This document shows positions 46,269 through 56,677 of a stretch of 64,000 nucleotides of DNA, piece after piece. How positions within the stretch are numbered: the stretch's first letter is position 1; each line of letters begins with the position of its first letter. Source of the DNA: Elephas maximus indicus (taxonomy: Eukaryota > Chordata > Mammalia > Proboscidea > Elephantidae); the NCBI RefSeq assembly GCF_024166365.1, contig NC_064838.1, positions 3,303,501 through 3,367,500 of the forward strand, read 5' to 3'. The translations under genes were made by a program, and so were the position numbers. The notes under the pieces are model-generated. The model did not search any database. It worked only from the letters and a program-made list of their open reading frames with translations, and had not been told where the DNA came from.

Positions 46269-47545
46269 ATGATCTTTTAAATTTTTTTGGAAATTTCTTT
46301 ATGGTAAAATATATAACTTTTCCATTTTAGTAATTTTTAAGTGTATATTTCAGTGACATTAATTATATTTATCATGCTGTGCCAACTTCACCACAATTTC
46401 CAAAACATTTTGGTATTAACTAACCATTCCCACCTCCTCACCCCCTTGTAATCACTAATCTATTTTCTGCCTGTGTGCATTTGCCTAGTCTAGATATTTC
46501 ATGTGCGTGGAATCATATGTTTGACCTTTTATGTGTGGCTAATTTAACTTAGAATAATATTTTCAAGGTTCATCTATGTCATAGCTTCCTTCATTCTCTT
46601 GCATTTTGTGATCCAGTTGTCCCAGCACCATTTGTTGACAGTTCTTTCCCTATTGAATAGACTTGGCACTCTTGTCGAAAATCAGTTGCCCATGGATATA
46701 TGGGTTTATTTCTGGACTCTCAGTTCTATTCCATTGACATATTCTGTATGTCTGTCTTTAAGCCCTGGAAACCCTGGTGGCATAGTGGTTAAGTGCTACG
46801 GCTGCTAACCAAAGGGTCAGCAGTTTGAATCCGCCAGGCACTTCTTGGAAACTCTGTGGGACAGTTCTACTCTGTCCTGTAGGGTTGCTATGAGTCGGAA
46901 TCGACTCGACGGCACTGAGTTTGGTTTGGTTTGGTCTTTAAGGCAGTTCCACAATGTTTTGATTACTGTAGCTTTATAGTACATTCTGAAATCAAGAAAT
47001 GTGAGTCCTCCTGCTTTATTCCTTTTCAAAATTGTTTTGGCTACTCAGGACCCCTTGTAATTGCATACAGATGTGAAGATCAGCTTTTCCAAAAATTTCT
47101 GCGAAAAAGGCTGTTGGAATTTTGATGGGGGCGCATTGAATCTATAGATTGCTTTGGGTAATACTGACATCTTAACAATATTAAGTCTTCCAGTTCATGA
47201 ACACAGGGTGTGTTTCCATTTATTTAGGTCTCCTTTAATTTTTTTAAGCAACGTTTTTAGCTTCCAGTGTACAAGACTTTCACCTCCTTGGTTAAATTTC
47301 TTTCTAGATTTTTTATTCTTTTAGATGCTATTGATAATGGAATTTTCTTAATTTCCTTTTAGTTTGTTCATTTCTAGTATATAGAAACAACTGATTTTTT
47401 GCATGTTGATCTCGTGCCCTGGAACTTTGCTGAGTTTGTTTATTGGCTCTAGTAGCTATCTGTAGAGTCTTTGCGATTTCCTGTATATAGGATTATAATG
47501 TTTGCAAATAGAGGTAGTGTTACTACTGCTTATCTTTTTCTCATC
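46269..47545 (-). mobile_element. Old L1 fragments, antisense, split by a SINE
   Basis: 46269-46575 is another old L1 3' end ('ttccattttagtaattttta', 'ggaatcatatgtttgacctt'). From 46576 the antisense ORF2 blocks appear: 'atccagttgtcccagcacca', 'tattccattgacatattctg', 'ttgattactgtagctttata'. No intact frame. Confidence 0.7.
46763..46933 (+). mobile_element. AfroSINE with 9-bp target duplication and (GGTTT)n tail
   Basis: Head 'tggtggcatagtggttaagt', tail 'gtcggaatcgactcgacgg', then 'gagtttggtttggtttg'. Flanks 'gtctttaag' at 46754-46762 and 46934-46942 are identical. Confidence 0.95.
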
Positions 47546-48283
47546 ATGGTCATAAAATCTTTTGTTATATGTGTGAATATATGTGTGTACAGCCATCTAG
47601 ATGGAGCCCTGGCTATCTTTTATATACCTTTATTATCTTCATGAATGATGGTGATGTGTGTTATACAGCTCAGACTTACTTTCCCCAAGGCTTCATTACA
47701 CAAACCACTCCTCTCTGTTATCCCTCTTTGTCTGTCTTTTCATTTGCTGACCTATCTGTACCAGGAGTAACTGGAAATTTGGGCATACTAAAAATTTCTT
47801 AGTTTTTAAAAGCTTTGTAGAACTAAATTTGCATAAGCTTGAATTTGTGTGAGAGGAACTTGAAGTTGGAGAGGAAATATAATTGGTTTTTCTTTGTGGC
47901 AGGACTCATGATAAAACTCACAGTGTCTTGAGTGTATAACTAAGGCCACAGAGCTTCTAGATAGGAATTTTAAAAGTTATTCTGATATTTAGTTAATGGC
48001 AGTGTTTCATACGTGTATCTTCTTTGTGGTTTGGAATTCAGGGATATCCTACATGTCCTTTATAGTTTTTAGCCTTCAGAATTTATTTATTTCACATTAT
48101 TTTAGTTCTCAAATCACTATGTAGACCTGCCATAAGCAAAATGAGGAATTTGACAAAAACCTGGGTGTATAGGACTGCAAACAGGGTTGTTCCACCAGCA
48201 TGATAATTCATGAGAAGGTGGTTTTATGGAATCGACTCATGAGTTAATATTGTATATTTGAATATCAGATGTATTTTGGAGTC
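47546..48283. other. LMBR1 intron 1, unassigned sequence
   Basis: No gene or repeat that I recognise. Confidence 0.45.
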
Positions 48284-48285
48284 CC

Positions 48286-48486
48286 TGGGTGGTGCGATTG
48301 GTTAGTGTGTTCAGCTGCTGACTGAAAGTTGGAGGTTTGAGTTCACTCAAAGGCACCTCAGAAGAAAGGCCTGGCGATTTACTCCCTAAAAATCAAATAT
48401 AGAAAACCCCATGGAGCACAACCCTGCCCCAGCATCCAGGGGCCATCATGAGTTGGAATTGACTTAACAACAGCTGGTGGTTTTGT
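48286..48486 (+). mobile_element. AfroSINE, 'gggtggtgcgattgg' subfamily
   Basis: Head 'gtccctgggtggtgcgattg', body 'cagaagaaaggcctggcga', tail 'tcatgagttggaattgactt'. Sense orientation relative to LMBR1. Confidence 0.85.
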
Positions 48487-49734
48487 AGCTGTTGTTACTC
48501 ACATTCTATATGTTATTCCTATCCTACATACTTTTTAAAAACTCCGATTTTTAACCATTATACTCTACAGAGAGTAGGGAGAAGCTGTGTGTCTCACTAC
48601 TGTACAGCAGTACTGAAAACACTTGTCTTGAACAAGGAGGCAAATTACATAGGCTTTGGAATTGGGCAGTATGTTGTTGTTGTTGTTGTTAGGTGCCATT
48701 GAGTCGGTTTGACTCGTAGTGACCAGCTGTGTACAACAGAACGAGATACTGCCCAGTCCCGTGCCACACTCTCAGTCATTTTTATGCTTGAGCCCATTGT
48801 TGGAGCAACTGCGTCAGTCCCTCTTGCTGAGGGTCTTCCTCTTTTTCACTGACCCTCTCTCTACCTTACCGAGGATGAAGTCTTTCTCTAGGGACTGGTC
48901 CCTCCTGGTAACAAGATGTGTGAGATGAAGTCTCGCCATACTTGCTTCTCATGAGCATTCTGGCTGTCCTTCTTCCAGGACAGATTTTGTTTGTTCTTCC
49001 GGCAGTCCATAGTATATTCAGTATCCTTCGCAAGCAAGCGAGGTTATGTCATCTGCATATTGAATGTTGTTAATGAGTCTTCCTCTTATCCTGATGCTAT
49101 GTTCTTCTTCAGAGAGTCCAGTTTCTCAAATTATTTGCTCAGCATACCGATTGAATAAGTATGGTGAAAGGATATAACCCTGATGCACACCTTTCCTGAT
49201 TTTAAACCATGCATTATCCCCTTGTTCTGTTCCACTGCCTCTTTTTTTTTTTTTTTTTTAATGTATAGGTTCTGGATGAGCAGACTTAAGTGTTCAGGAA
49301 TTTCTATTCTTTGTAATGTTTTCCCTAATTTGTTGTAGTACACACACAGTCGAATGCCCTTGCGTAGTCAATAAAACACAGGCAAACGCCTTTCTGGTAT
49401 TCTCTGCTTTCAGCCAAGATCCGCCTGACTTAAGCAGTAATGTCCCTTGTTCCACGGCCTTCTGAATCTGGCTTAAATTTCTGGCAGTTCCCTGTTGATG
49501 TATTGGTGCAACTGCCTTTGCGTGATCTTCAGCAGAATTTTACTTGTGTGTGATTTTAATGATATTCAATAATTCCTGCATTCTGTTGGATCACCTTTCT
49601 TTGAAATGGGTATAAATATGGATGTCCTACAGTAAGTTTGTCAGAGCTGCCCTCCAAATTTCTTGGCATAGATGAGTGAGTGCTTCCAGCACAATATCCG
49701 TTTGTTGAAACATCTCAATTGGTATTCTGTCAAT

Positions 49735-49764
49735 TCGACTCGACGGCAACAGGTTTTTTTTTTT
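49735..49764 (+). repeat. Tail-only SINE/RTE-like insertion in the RTE copy
   Basis: 'cgactcgacggcaacaggtt' followed by a T-run is the very 3' end of the AfroSINE. It sits in the RTE sequence with no SINE body and replaces the expected RT-region bases ('cctggagccttg' at 16589 in the other copy). Confidence 0.7.
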
Positions 49765-49939
49765 CTTCTGCTTAGTGGCTTCAGTGCAACTTTGACCTTT
49801 TTCTTCAGTACGGTTGGCTCTTGATCATATGCTGCCTCCTGAAATGGTTGAATCTTGACCAGTTCTTTTTGGTGCAGTGATTCTGTATGTTCGTTCTACT
49901 TTTGATGCATCCTGCATTGTTTACTATTTTACCCATAAA

Positions 49940-50094
49940 ACCAAAAAAACCAAACCCAGTGCTGTCAAGTCGATTCCAACTCATAGCGACCCTATAGGAC
50001 AGAGTAGAACTGCTCCATAGAGTTTCCAAGGAGTGCCTGGCGGATTTGAACTGCCGACCCTTTGGTTAGCAGCCGTAGCACTTAACCACTTACC
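49940..50094 (-). mobile_element. AfroSINE in the RTE copy
   Basis: Minus strand, from 'aaacccagtgctgtcaagtc' to the head antisense 'gtagcacttaaccact' (+). Confidence 0.9.
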
Positions 50095-50844
50095 CACTTA
50101 TCCATAGAATCCTTCAATATTGCAACATGAAGCTTGAATTTTTTCTTCAGTTCTTTCAGCTTGAGAAATGCTGAGTATGTTCTTCTCTTTTGGTTTTCTG
50201 TCTCTAGGTCTTCGCACATTTCATCATAATACTTTGTCTTCTCAAGCTGCCCTTTGAAATATGTCCAGCTCTTTTATGTCATCATTTCTTCATTTTCCTT
50301 TAGCTGCACCATGTTCAAGAGCAACTTTCAGAGTGTCTTCTGACATCCATCTTGGTCTTTTCTTTTTTTCGTGTCTTTTCAGTGACCTCTTGCTTTCTTC
50401 ATGGATGATGTCCTTGATGTCATTCCATAGCTCGTCTGGTCTTTGGTCGTTAGTTCAATGCATCAAATCTGTTCTTGAGAGGGTCTCTAAATTCAGGTGG
50501 GATATACTCAAGGACTTGTTCTAATTTTCTTCAACTTCAACTTGAACTTGCATAGGAGCAATTGATGGTCTATTCTGGAGTCTGCTCCTGGCCTTGTTGT
50601 GACTGATGATATTGGGTTTGATATTGGGCAGTATAGGTTCCAGTTATATCTTTGTTATTTACTAGTTCTGTGATATTGGGCAAGTTGCTGAATCTCTTGG
50701 AACTGTAATTTTTTTTTTGCTATAATAATGAGAATTATAATACCTACTTCAAGATTTGAGAATTTAATGAGATAATATCAGGAAAGAGTTTGGCACAGTG
50801 CTTGACATATTTTTACTTAATACATTGGAATCTATTATTTCTGT

Positions 50845-51349
50845 TGACTTTGACATATTGAATTGAGCTTGTTCAAGTATAAATGTTTTTGAAGGAATTT
50901 CAGAACTGTAGTTACCAAGAGCATTTGATGTAATTCGTTTATAATTTATTTGCCTTTCAGTGTGAATGACTTGTAGAAAAGTATCTATGGATTTATTGTT
51001 TGTAATATCTTAATAGTTTGTGGAGTGGAATACCATTAAGATAGTAAAAAGGACTTATTTTTTGACACTGAAATGTCGTTATCATAGTCTGTTGTTACTA
51101 AAGCTATAGCGTTGTGAGAAATAAAATTAATGTAGAATATTATAACTTGTTTTATTTCTGTGGGTAAGCATTAGTTAGAAGAGAATTGTAAATCATTTTG
51201 ATTTTCTTTTCTGTAGCCATTAACAACATGCTGTACTTAGTAGTTTTTCTTCAAAGTAGTGATTAAAAGCTACTGCCTTGTTAGTCCTTCATATAGCCTG
51301 TTGCAGTGGCAGTATACTTATTGTACTTACTTTAGAGAGAGAAAAGTTG
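50845..51349. other. LMBR1 intron 1, unassigned sequence
   Basis: AT-rich, with no recognised repeat or exon. Confidence 0.45.
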
Positions 51350-51704
51350 AGTCTGAGAGTGGCTAAAATGTAAAAGGACTGAAAATACCAGGTGTTGGCA
51401 AGGGCGAGGAATAACCAAGCTCTCATACAGTGCTGGTATGAGTGTAAATTTGTATAACCCTTTTAGAAAACCGAGCATATCCATTAATGTCGAACATAGG
51501 CAACTTTTTACCTGGCTCTGCTTCACCTAGTGGTTTTAGGATTGAATTATTTTGGAAGTAAAATGGAGCAGGAGGGACCAGTAGAAAGAGGAACAAAACC
51601 TGCTTTGATTCTTGGTGGAATTGTATTGAATCTATATATCAGCTTTGGTGGCATTGACATCTTTATGATATTGAGTCTTCCAGTCATGAACTTGGCACTG
51701 TGGT
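51350..51704. mobile_element. Small old L1 fragments in both orientations
   Basis: 51360-51500 reads as sense L1 3' ORF2 ('tgttggcaagggcgaggaat'). 51600-51700 reads as antisense ORF2 ('ttgtattgaatctatatatc'). Both are short. Confidence 0.5.
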
Positions 51705-52317
51705 TTTATTTTGCATTTCCCTGATGACTAATGAGGCTGCACACATTATCTTCTTTTTTGAAGTTGCTTGTTTGTCTTCTGTTCATTTTTCTACTGTCTT
51801 TTTTTTTTTCTAATTAACAAACTTAATTTTTTTAGAGCAGTTGTAAGTTTACAGGAAAAATTGGGCAGAAAGTACAGAGAGCTCCCAAATATGCCTTTCC
51901 TCCCCCGTCCCCAGTTTCCTTTATTATCAGCATCTTGCATTGGTGTGCTGTATTTCTTATAATTGATGAACCAATATTGATGCATTATTAACAGAAGTCC
52001 ATAGTTTTCATTAGGGTTAAATCCTTCTGCTGTACAATTTTGTGTGTTTTACAAATGTGTGATATCATGTGTCTACCGTGACAGTATTATGCAAAATAGT
52101 TTCACTGCTTTAAAATTCACCTGTGTTTTACTTATTTATCCCTCCTCTCCTCGCCTTGATCCCCTGCAAACACCCATCTTTCAGAAGTTTGCATTTAAGG
52201 TTAATTCATGTCTTTTCATGGCTTGATAGCTCATTTCTCTTTATCATTGAGTAACACTCCGTTGTACAGATGCACCACAGTTTATCCATTCATGTTGAAG
52301 GATATTTTGGTTGCTTC

Positions 52318-52341
52318 TGTCGACTCAATGGCAGCGGGTCT
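52318..52341 (+). repeat. Tail-only SINE/RTE-like insertion in old L1
   Basis: 'tcgactcaatggcagcgggt' interrupts the L1 3' text between 'ttttggttgcttc' and 'tttttggaattatgaatag'. It resembles the terminal roughly 20 bp of the AfroSINE/RTE tail with no body. Confidence 0.6.
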
Positions 52342-52626
52342 GATTTTTGGAATTATGAATAGCACTACTTTAAATACTTTTGTGCAGGTTTTTGTATGAA
52401 TGTAAGTTTTCAACTCATTTGTGTAAATACCTAGCAGCACAGTTGCTGGATCATATGGTAAGACTATGTTTAGCTTTGTAAGAAACTGCCAAACTGTCTT
52501 CTAAAGTAGCTGTACCATTTTGCATTCCTACTAGCAATGAATGAAAGTTCCTGTTGCTCCACATCCCCTATCAGCATTTGGTATTGTCAATGTTTTGGAT
52601 TTTAGCCATTCTAATAGGTATGTAGT

Positions 52627-53044
52627 TGTCTCAGTTATCTAGTACTGTTGTAACTGAAATACCACAACTGGGTGGCTTTAATGAACAGAAATTTATTTTC
52701 TTACAGTTTAGGAGGCTAGAAGTCAGAATTCAGGGTGCTGGCTCTAGGGAAGGCATCCTGTCTCTGTCGACTTTAGGGAAATGTCCTTCTGTGTTCAGCT
52801 TCTATTCCTTGGCTCCTTGGTGATCTTTGTGTGGAATGGCATCTATCTTCCCCCATCTCTGATTGCTCGCTTGCTTGTTTAATCTCTTCTATATCTCGAA
52901 AGAGATTGACTTAAGACATACCCTACACTAATACTGTCTCACTAACATAACAAAGAAAACCCATTCAAATGGAATTATAAGCACAGGAGTGGGGGTTAGG
53001 ATTTACAACACATAATTTTGGGGGACACAATTCAATCCATAATA
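52627..53044 (-). mobile_element. MaLR/MLT1-type solo LTR with 5-bp target duplication
   Basis: Starts TGTCTCAG and ends CCATAATA, with 'gtagt' at 52622-52626 and 53045-53049. Contains 'aaataccacaactgggtgg' and 'gggggacacaattcaatcc'. Minus orientation, inserted in the old L1. Confidence 0.85.
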
Positions 53045-53599
53045 GTAGTGGTATCTCGTTGTTTTAATTTGCGTTTTTCTGTTGACATATAATGTCAAGT
53101 ATCTTTTCTTATGCTTATTTGCCATCTATATATCTTTTTTGGTGAGGTGTCTATTCAGATATTGTTTTAGTTATCTAGTGCTTTATAGCAGAAATACCAA
53201 AAGTGGATGGCTTTAACAAGGAGAAATTTATTCTCTCACAGTCTAGGAGGCTAGAAGTCTGAATTCAGGGTGCCAGCTCCAGGGGAAGGCTTTCTCTCTC
53301 AGCTCTGGGGGAAGGTCTTTGTCATCAGTCTTCCCCTGGCTTAGGAGCTTCTCAGTGCAGGGACCCCGGGTGCAGAGGATGCGCTATTTTCCTGGCTCTT
53401 GCTTCTTGGTGGTATGAGGTCCTTCCTGTCTCTCTGCGTACTTGTCTCTTTTATATCTTAAAAGAGATTGATTTGGAGGTGAGACCAAGATGGCTGACTA
53501 GGCAGACGCTTCCACTGAACCCTCTTGTAACAAAGATTGAAAAAACAAGTGAATCGATTATATACACGACAGTCTATGAACCCTGACCATCAAACACAG

Positions 53600-54215
53600 A
53601 ATGAAGGAGTCGACCTGAGTGACGGGATCCAGAGACCGCGTGCTGAAGCAGCAACCAGTTGCGGAGCCTGGCCTGCTGCGCCCCAGCCCTGAGGCCTTGG
53701 TGCAGTGCTTTGGTGCCATAGTGGTAGGGCTGATCGTGGCTTCCTGAGACAAGGCAAGCACAGGATGCAGCCCTAACCACCGGGGCAATCTTGGCATGCA
53801 GGCTACATACTGACCTGGCTGGCGGGGAACAAAAGACCATGTGGAAGCAGTGACTAGTTCCTGAGCCTGGCACGCAGTGCTCCAGCCCTGATCCCTTGGT
53901 GCTGGGATTTGGAGCAGGTGTGGCAGGGCTGATAGTGGCTTCCCCAGACAAGGCAAGCATGGGACTCAGCCCTAACCCCCAGGGACAATCACCACGGGCA
54001 CCCAGCCAGCGCACACAGGCTACAAATCAACCTGAGTGACAGGGGAGCGAGAGACCACACAGAAGCAGTGCCTCAGCACTGATCCCTTGGTGTTGGGCTT
54101 TGGAGTGAATGTGATGGGGCTGATGGTGGCTTCCTGAGACAAGGCAAGCACAGGACACAGCCCTGACCCCCTGGGGGAATCCTGGCAGGGACCCAGCCAG
54201 CCCATACAGGCTATA
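53600..54215 (+). repeat. L1-C 5'UTR tandem units, about 190-200 bp, three copies
   Basis: The anchor 'agacaaggcaagca', preceded by 'cttcctg' or 'cttcccc' at 53740, 53939 and 54130, gives periods of 199 and 191 bp. Each unit also has 'cagccctgatcccttggtg' (or a variant) and 'ggggctgatggtggcttcc'. The sequence is unrelated to the pyrimidine-rich units of L1-A and L1-B although the period is similar. Confidence 0.85.
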
Positions 54216-55221
54216 CACCCCTCTGGAATCTCAGATAAAACAGCCCTCACCACACAAGATAGGTGATTTTGTCTATTTTACCTCACTATTCTCTCCTATC
54301 TGATCCCTCACCTCCCTGCCCCAGCCAGCTTCATTAACATTCAAATTCCCTGGGCCAGAGAGAGAAGTGCTCTGTGTTTTCTTTTTTTTCTCTAACCCAT
54401 TCTCCTGGCCCAGGAAAAGCAGGAATTAACCATCAGGGGAAAAATACTTCTCTGACTTTACTGAACTGGAATGACAGTACAGAAGCAGCTCCATCCAGGC
54501 ATAAGAGACCCACAGTCTTTGGCTTTCACCGCTACATGGAACCAGGTGGCTATTATAATGCAAAGGCAATTCTGTAAGAAATCTGATTGTAATTGTTTCA
54601 GCTGAGCAGTGGAGAGGCAGGTTTTGGAGGTCTGATACTGCTCTACCTATTAAACAGAGCCCTCACTGACCCACAGCAGGGAACTGAGAGCTGAGGCTCC
54701 ATCCACACCACCTAGCCATCTGCTAAAGGGGTCTGAGGATAGTGGTGCCTACCAGTCTTTAGAGGTACAAACACTGGGTACCTAAGGTACAGCTGCAGAG
54801 CCCACCCACCAGAGTGCTCCAGAGAACAGAGTTGCTCCTTCCCCACTGGCACTTGGAGGAAGCCTGTCAGCACCCTGCCCTCCTCGGAGTGTGACCCCTT
54901 GCTGATACTAGAAACCAGTGCATACAACCATCACCACTACTCCTCTAAGATAGTAGGTGAGAGCCTACACCACACACTAGGTGACTCACTACCAGGACAC
55001 ATGAGCTGACTCTATTCAAGAATAGTGAATGGACTCATGGGCTCATATACCTGGTAACAGCTCAAACAAGCTGGTAACAGTACAAAAGTGATTCAGAGGC
55101 TCCAGCAATCAAGTTAGCACACTCTAGTAGCCCATCGGAGTATATTGAAACAAAACAAAACAAAACAAGAAGATAAGACTCAGTGAGCAAATATAAAATA
55201 AATAATTACAATAACTTATAG

Positions 55222-56233
55222 ATGGATCTGAGACCACAGTTGATATCAAATCACATAGAGAAGCAGACCATGATTGCCAAATCAGAGAATCAAGACTTTT
55301 TGTAGATGAAGATATATTCCGGGAATTGCCAGATGTAGAATATAAAAGACTAAGGTACAGAACACTTCAAGACATCAGGGATGACTTCAGAAATGAAATA
55401 AGGCAATGTACGGAAAAAGCTAAGGAACACACAAATAAAGGAGTTGAAGAAATCAAAAAGATTATTCAAGAACAGTGAAAAATTTAATAAGCTGCAGGAA
55501 TCCATAGAGAGACAGCATTCAGAAATTCAAAAGATTAACAATAAAATTACAGAATTAGACAACTCAGTAGGAAGTCAGAGGAGCAGAATTAAGGAATTTG
55601 GATGCAGAACTGGGGAGATGGAGGATAAGGTAATTGGCGCCAATATATTTGAAGAAAAATCAGATATAAAAGAATTAGAAAAAATGAAGAAACCCTAAGA
55701 GTCATGTGGGATTCTATCAAGAAGAATGACTTCCGTGTGATTGGAATTCCAGAACAGGGAGGGATAAAAGAAAATACAGAGAGAATAGTTGAAGATCTGT
55801 TGGCAGAAAACTTCCCTGGCATCGTGAAAGATGAAAGGATATCTATCCAAGATGCTCATCAAACCCCGTACAAGATAGATCCCGAAGGAAAATCACCAAG
55901 ACATATTGTCATCAAACTTGCCAAAACCAAAGATTAAGAGAAAATTTTAAAAGCAGCCAGGGGTAAACGAAAAGTCAACTACGAAGGAGAATCAATAAGT
56001 TCGGACTCCTCGGCAGAAACCATGCAGGCAAGAAGGCAATGGGATGACATGTGTATAGAGCACTGAAGGAGAAAAACTGCCAGCCAAGAATCATATATCT
56101 AGCAAAACTCTCTCTCAGATGTGAAGATGAAATTAAAACATTTACAGATAAACACAAGCTTAGAGAATTTGCAAAAACCAAACCAAAGCTACAAGAATTA
56201 CTAAAGGAAATTCTTTGGTCAGAAAATCAATAA
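55222..56233 (+). pseudogene. L1-C ORF1 (RNA-binding chaperone), broken
   Basis: The pieces in order are an N-terminal helical part near 55300-55480 ('RELPDVEYKRLRYRTLQDIR'), a coiled coil at 55444-55698 ('ESIERQHSEIQKINNKITE'), an RRM/CTD at 55704-55937 ('DFRVIGIPEQGGIKENTERI', 'TPYKIDPEGKSPRHIVIKL'), and a C-terminus at 56051-56233 ('RALKEKNCQPRIIYLAKLSL'). Frame changes and stops lie between pieces. In live L1s this protein trimerises on L1 RNA. The start is approximate. Confidence 0.8.
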
Positions 56234-56677
56234 TATCAGATATCAGCACAACACAAGGGCCCAGAACAGAACATCCTGATATCAACTCAGATAGGGAAAT
56301 CACAAAAACAAAATAAGATTAAAAAAACAAAACGCTCAAAACAGGGAATCGTTGACGTCATTATGTAGAAGATGACAATAATCAAAAAAAGGACTAAATA
56401 CAGGAGGCATAGATCTTCCATATGGAGAGGAAATAAGGGTGATACAGGATGATACAAGTTAGGTTTTTAGAAAAGTAGTGGTAAATATTAAGATAACCCC
56501 AAAAAGGACTAACAATTCCATACTTCAAAATAAAAACCAAGATAAACATATGGACTCAGCAAAAATAAATTCAACTACGATGAAGATGAGGAACACACAA
56601 TTTACAAAGAAAAAATTCTCAGTACAAAGAAGTGGAAAAATGAAAATTTTCAACAACACACAAAAAGAGGCATCAAA

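Larger units (their letters stand above)
48673..50622 (-). mobile_element. RTE-type LINE copy with 12-bp target duplication, dead
   Basis: Minus-strand RTE, with its 3' tail (gttgttgtt) at 48673 and its 5' edge near 50622. Direct repeats 'attgggcagtat' lie at 48661-48672 and 50623-50634. A large deletion lies near 49025 (the tail side jumps to the RT region 'gtcatctgcatattga'). Further pieces match the RT linker and endonuclease end. The frames are short and broken. An AfroSINE is inserted at 49940-50094. The element is 5'-truncated compared with a complete RTE. Confidence 0.9.
48640..50840 (+). repeat. MIR SINE split by an RTE insertion
   Basis: The MIR start (about 48640-48672, 'aggctttggaattgggcag') continues at 50623 with 'ttccagttatatctttgtta', 'gatattgggcaagttgctga' and 'taatgagataatatcagg'. 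The middle is an RTE element. Confidence 0.65.

Noticed and set aside
49735-49764. Possible assembly error instead of a tail-only insertion
   Set aside because: A similar event at 52318-52341 in a different element makes error less likely, though reads would be needed to exclude it.
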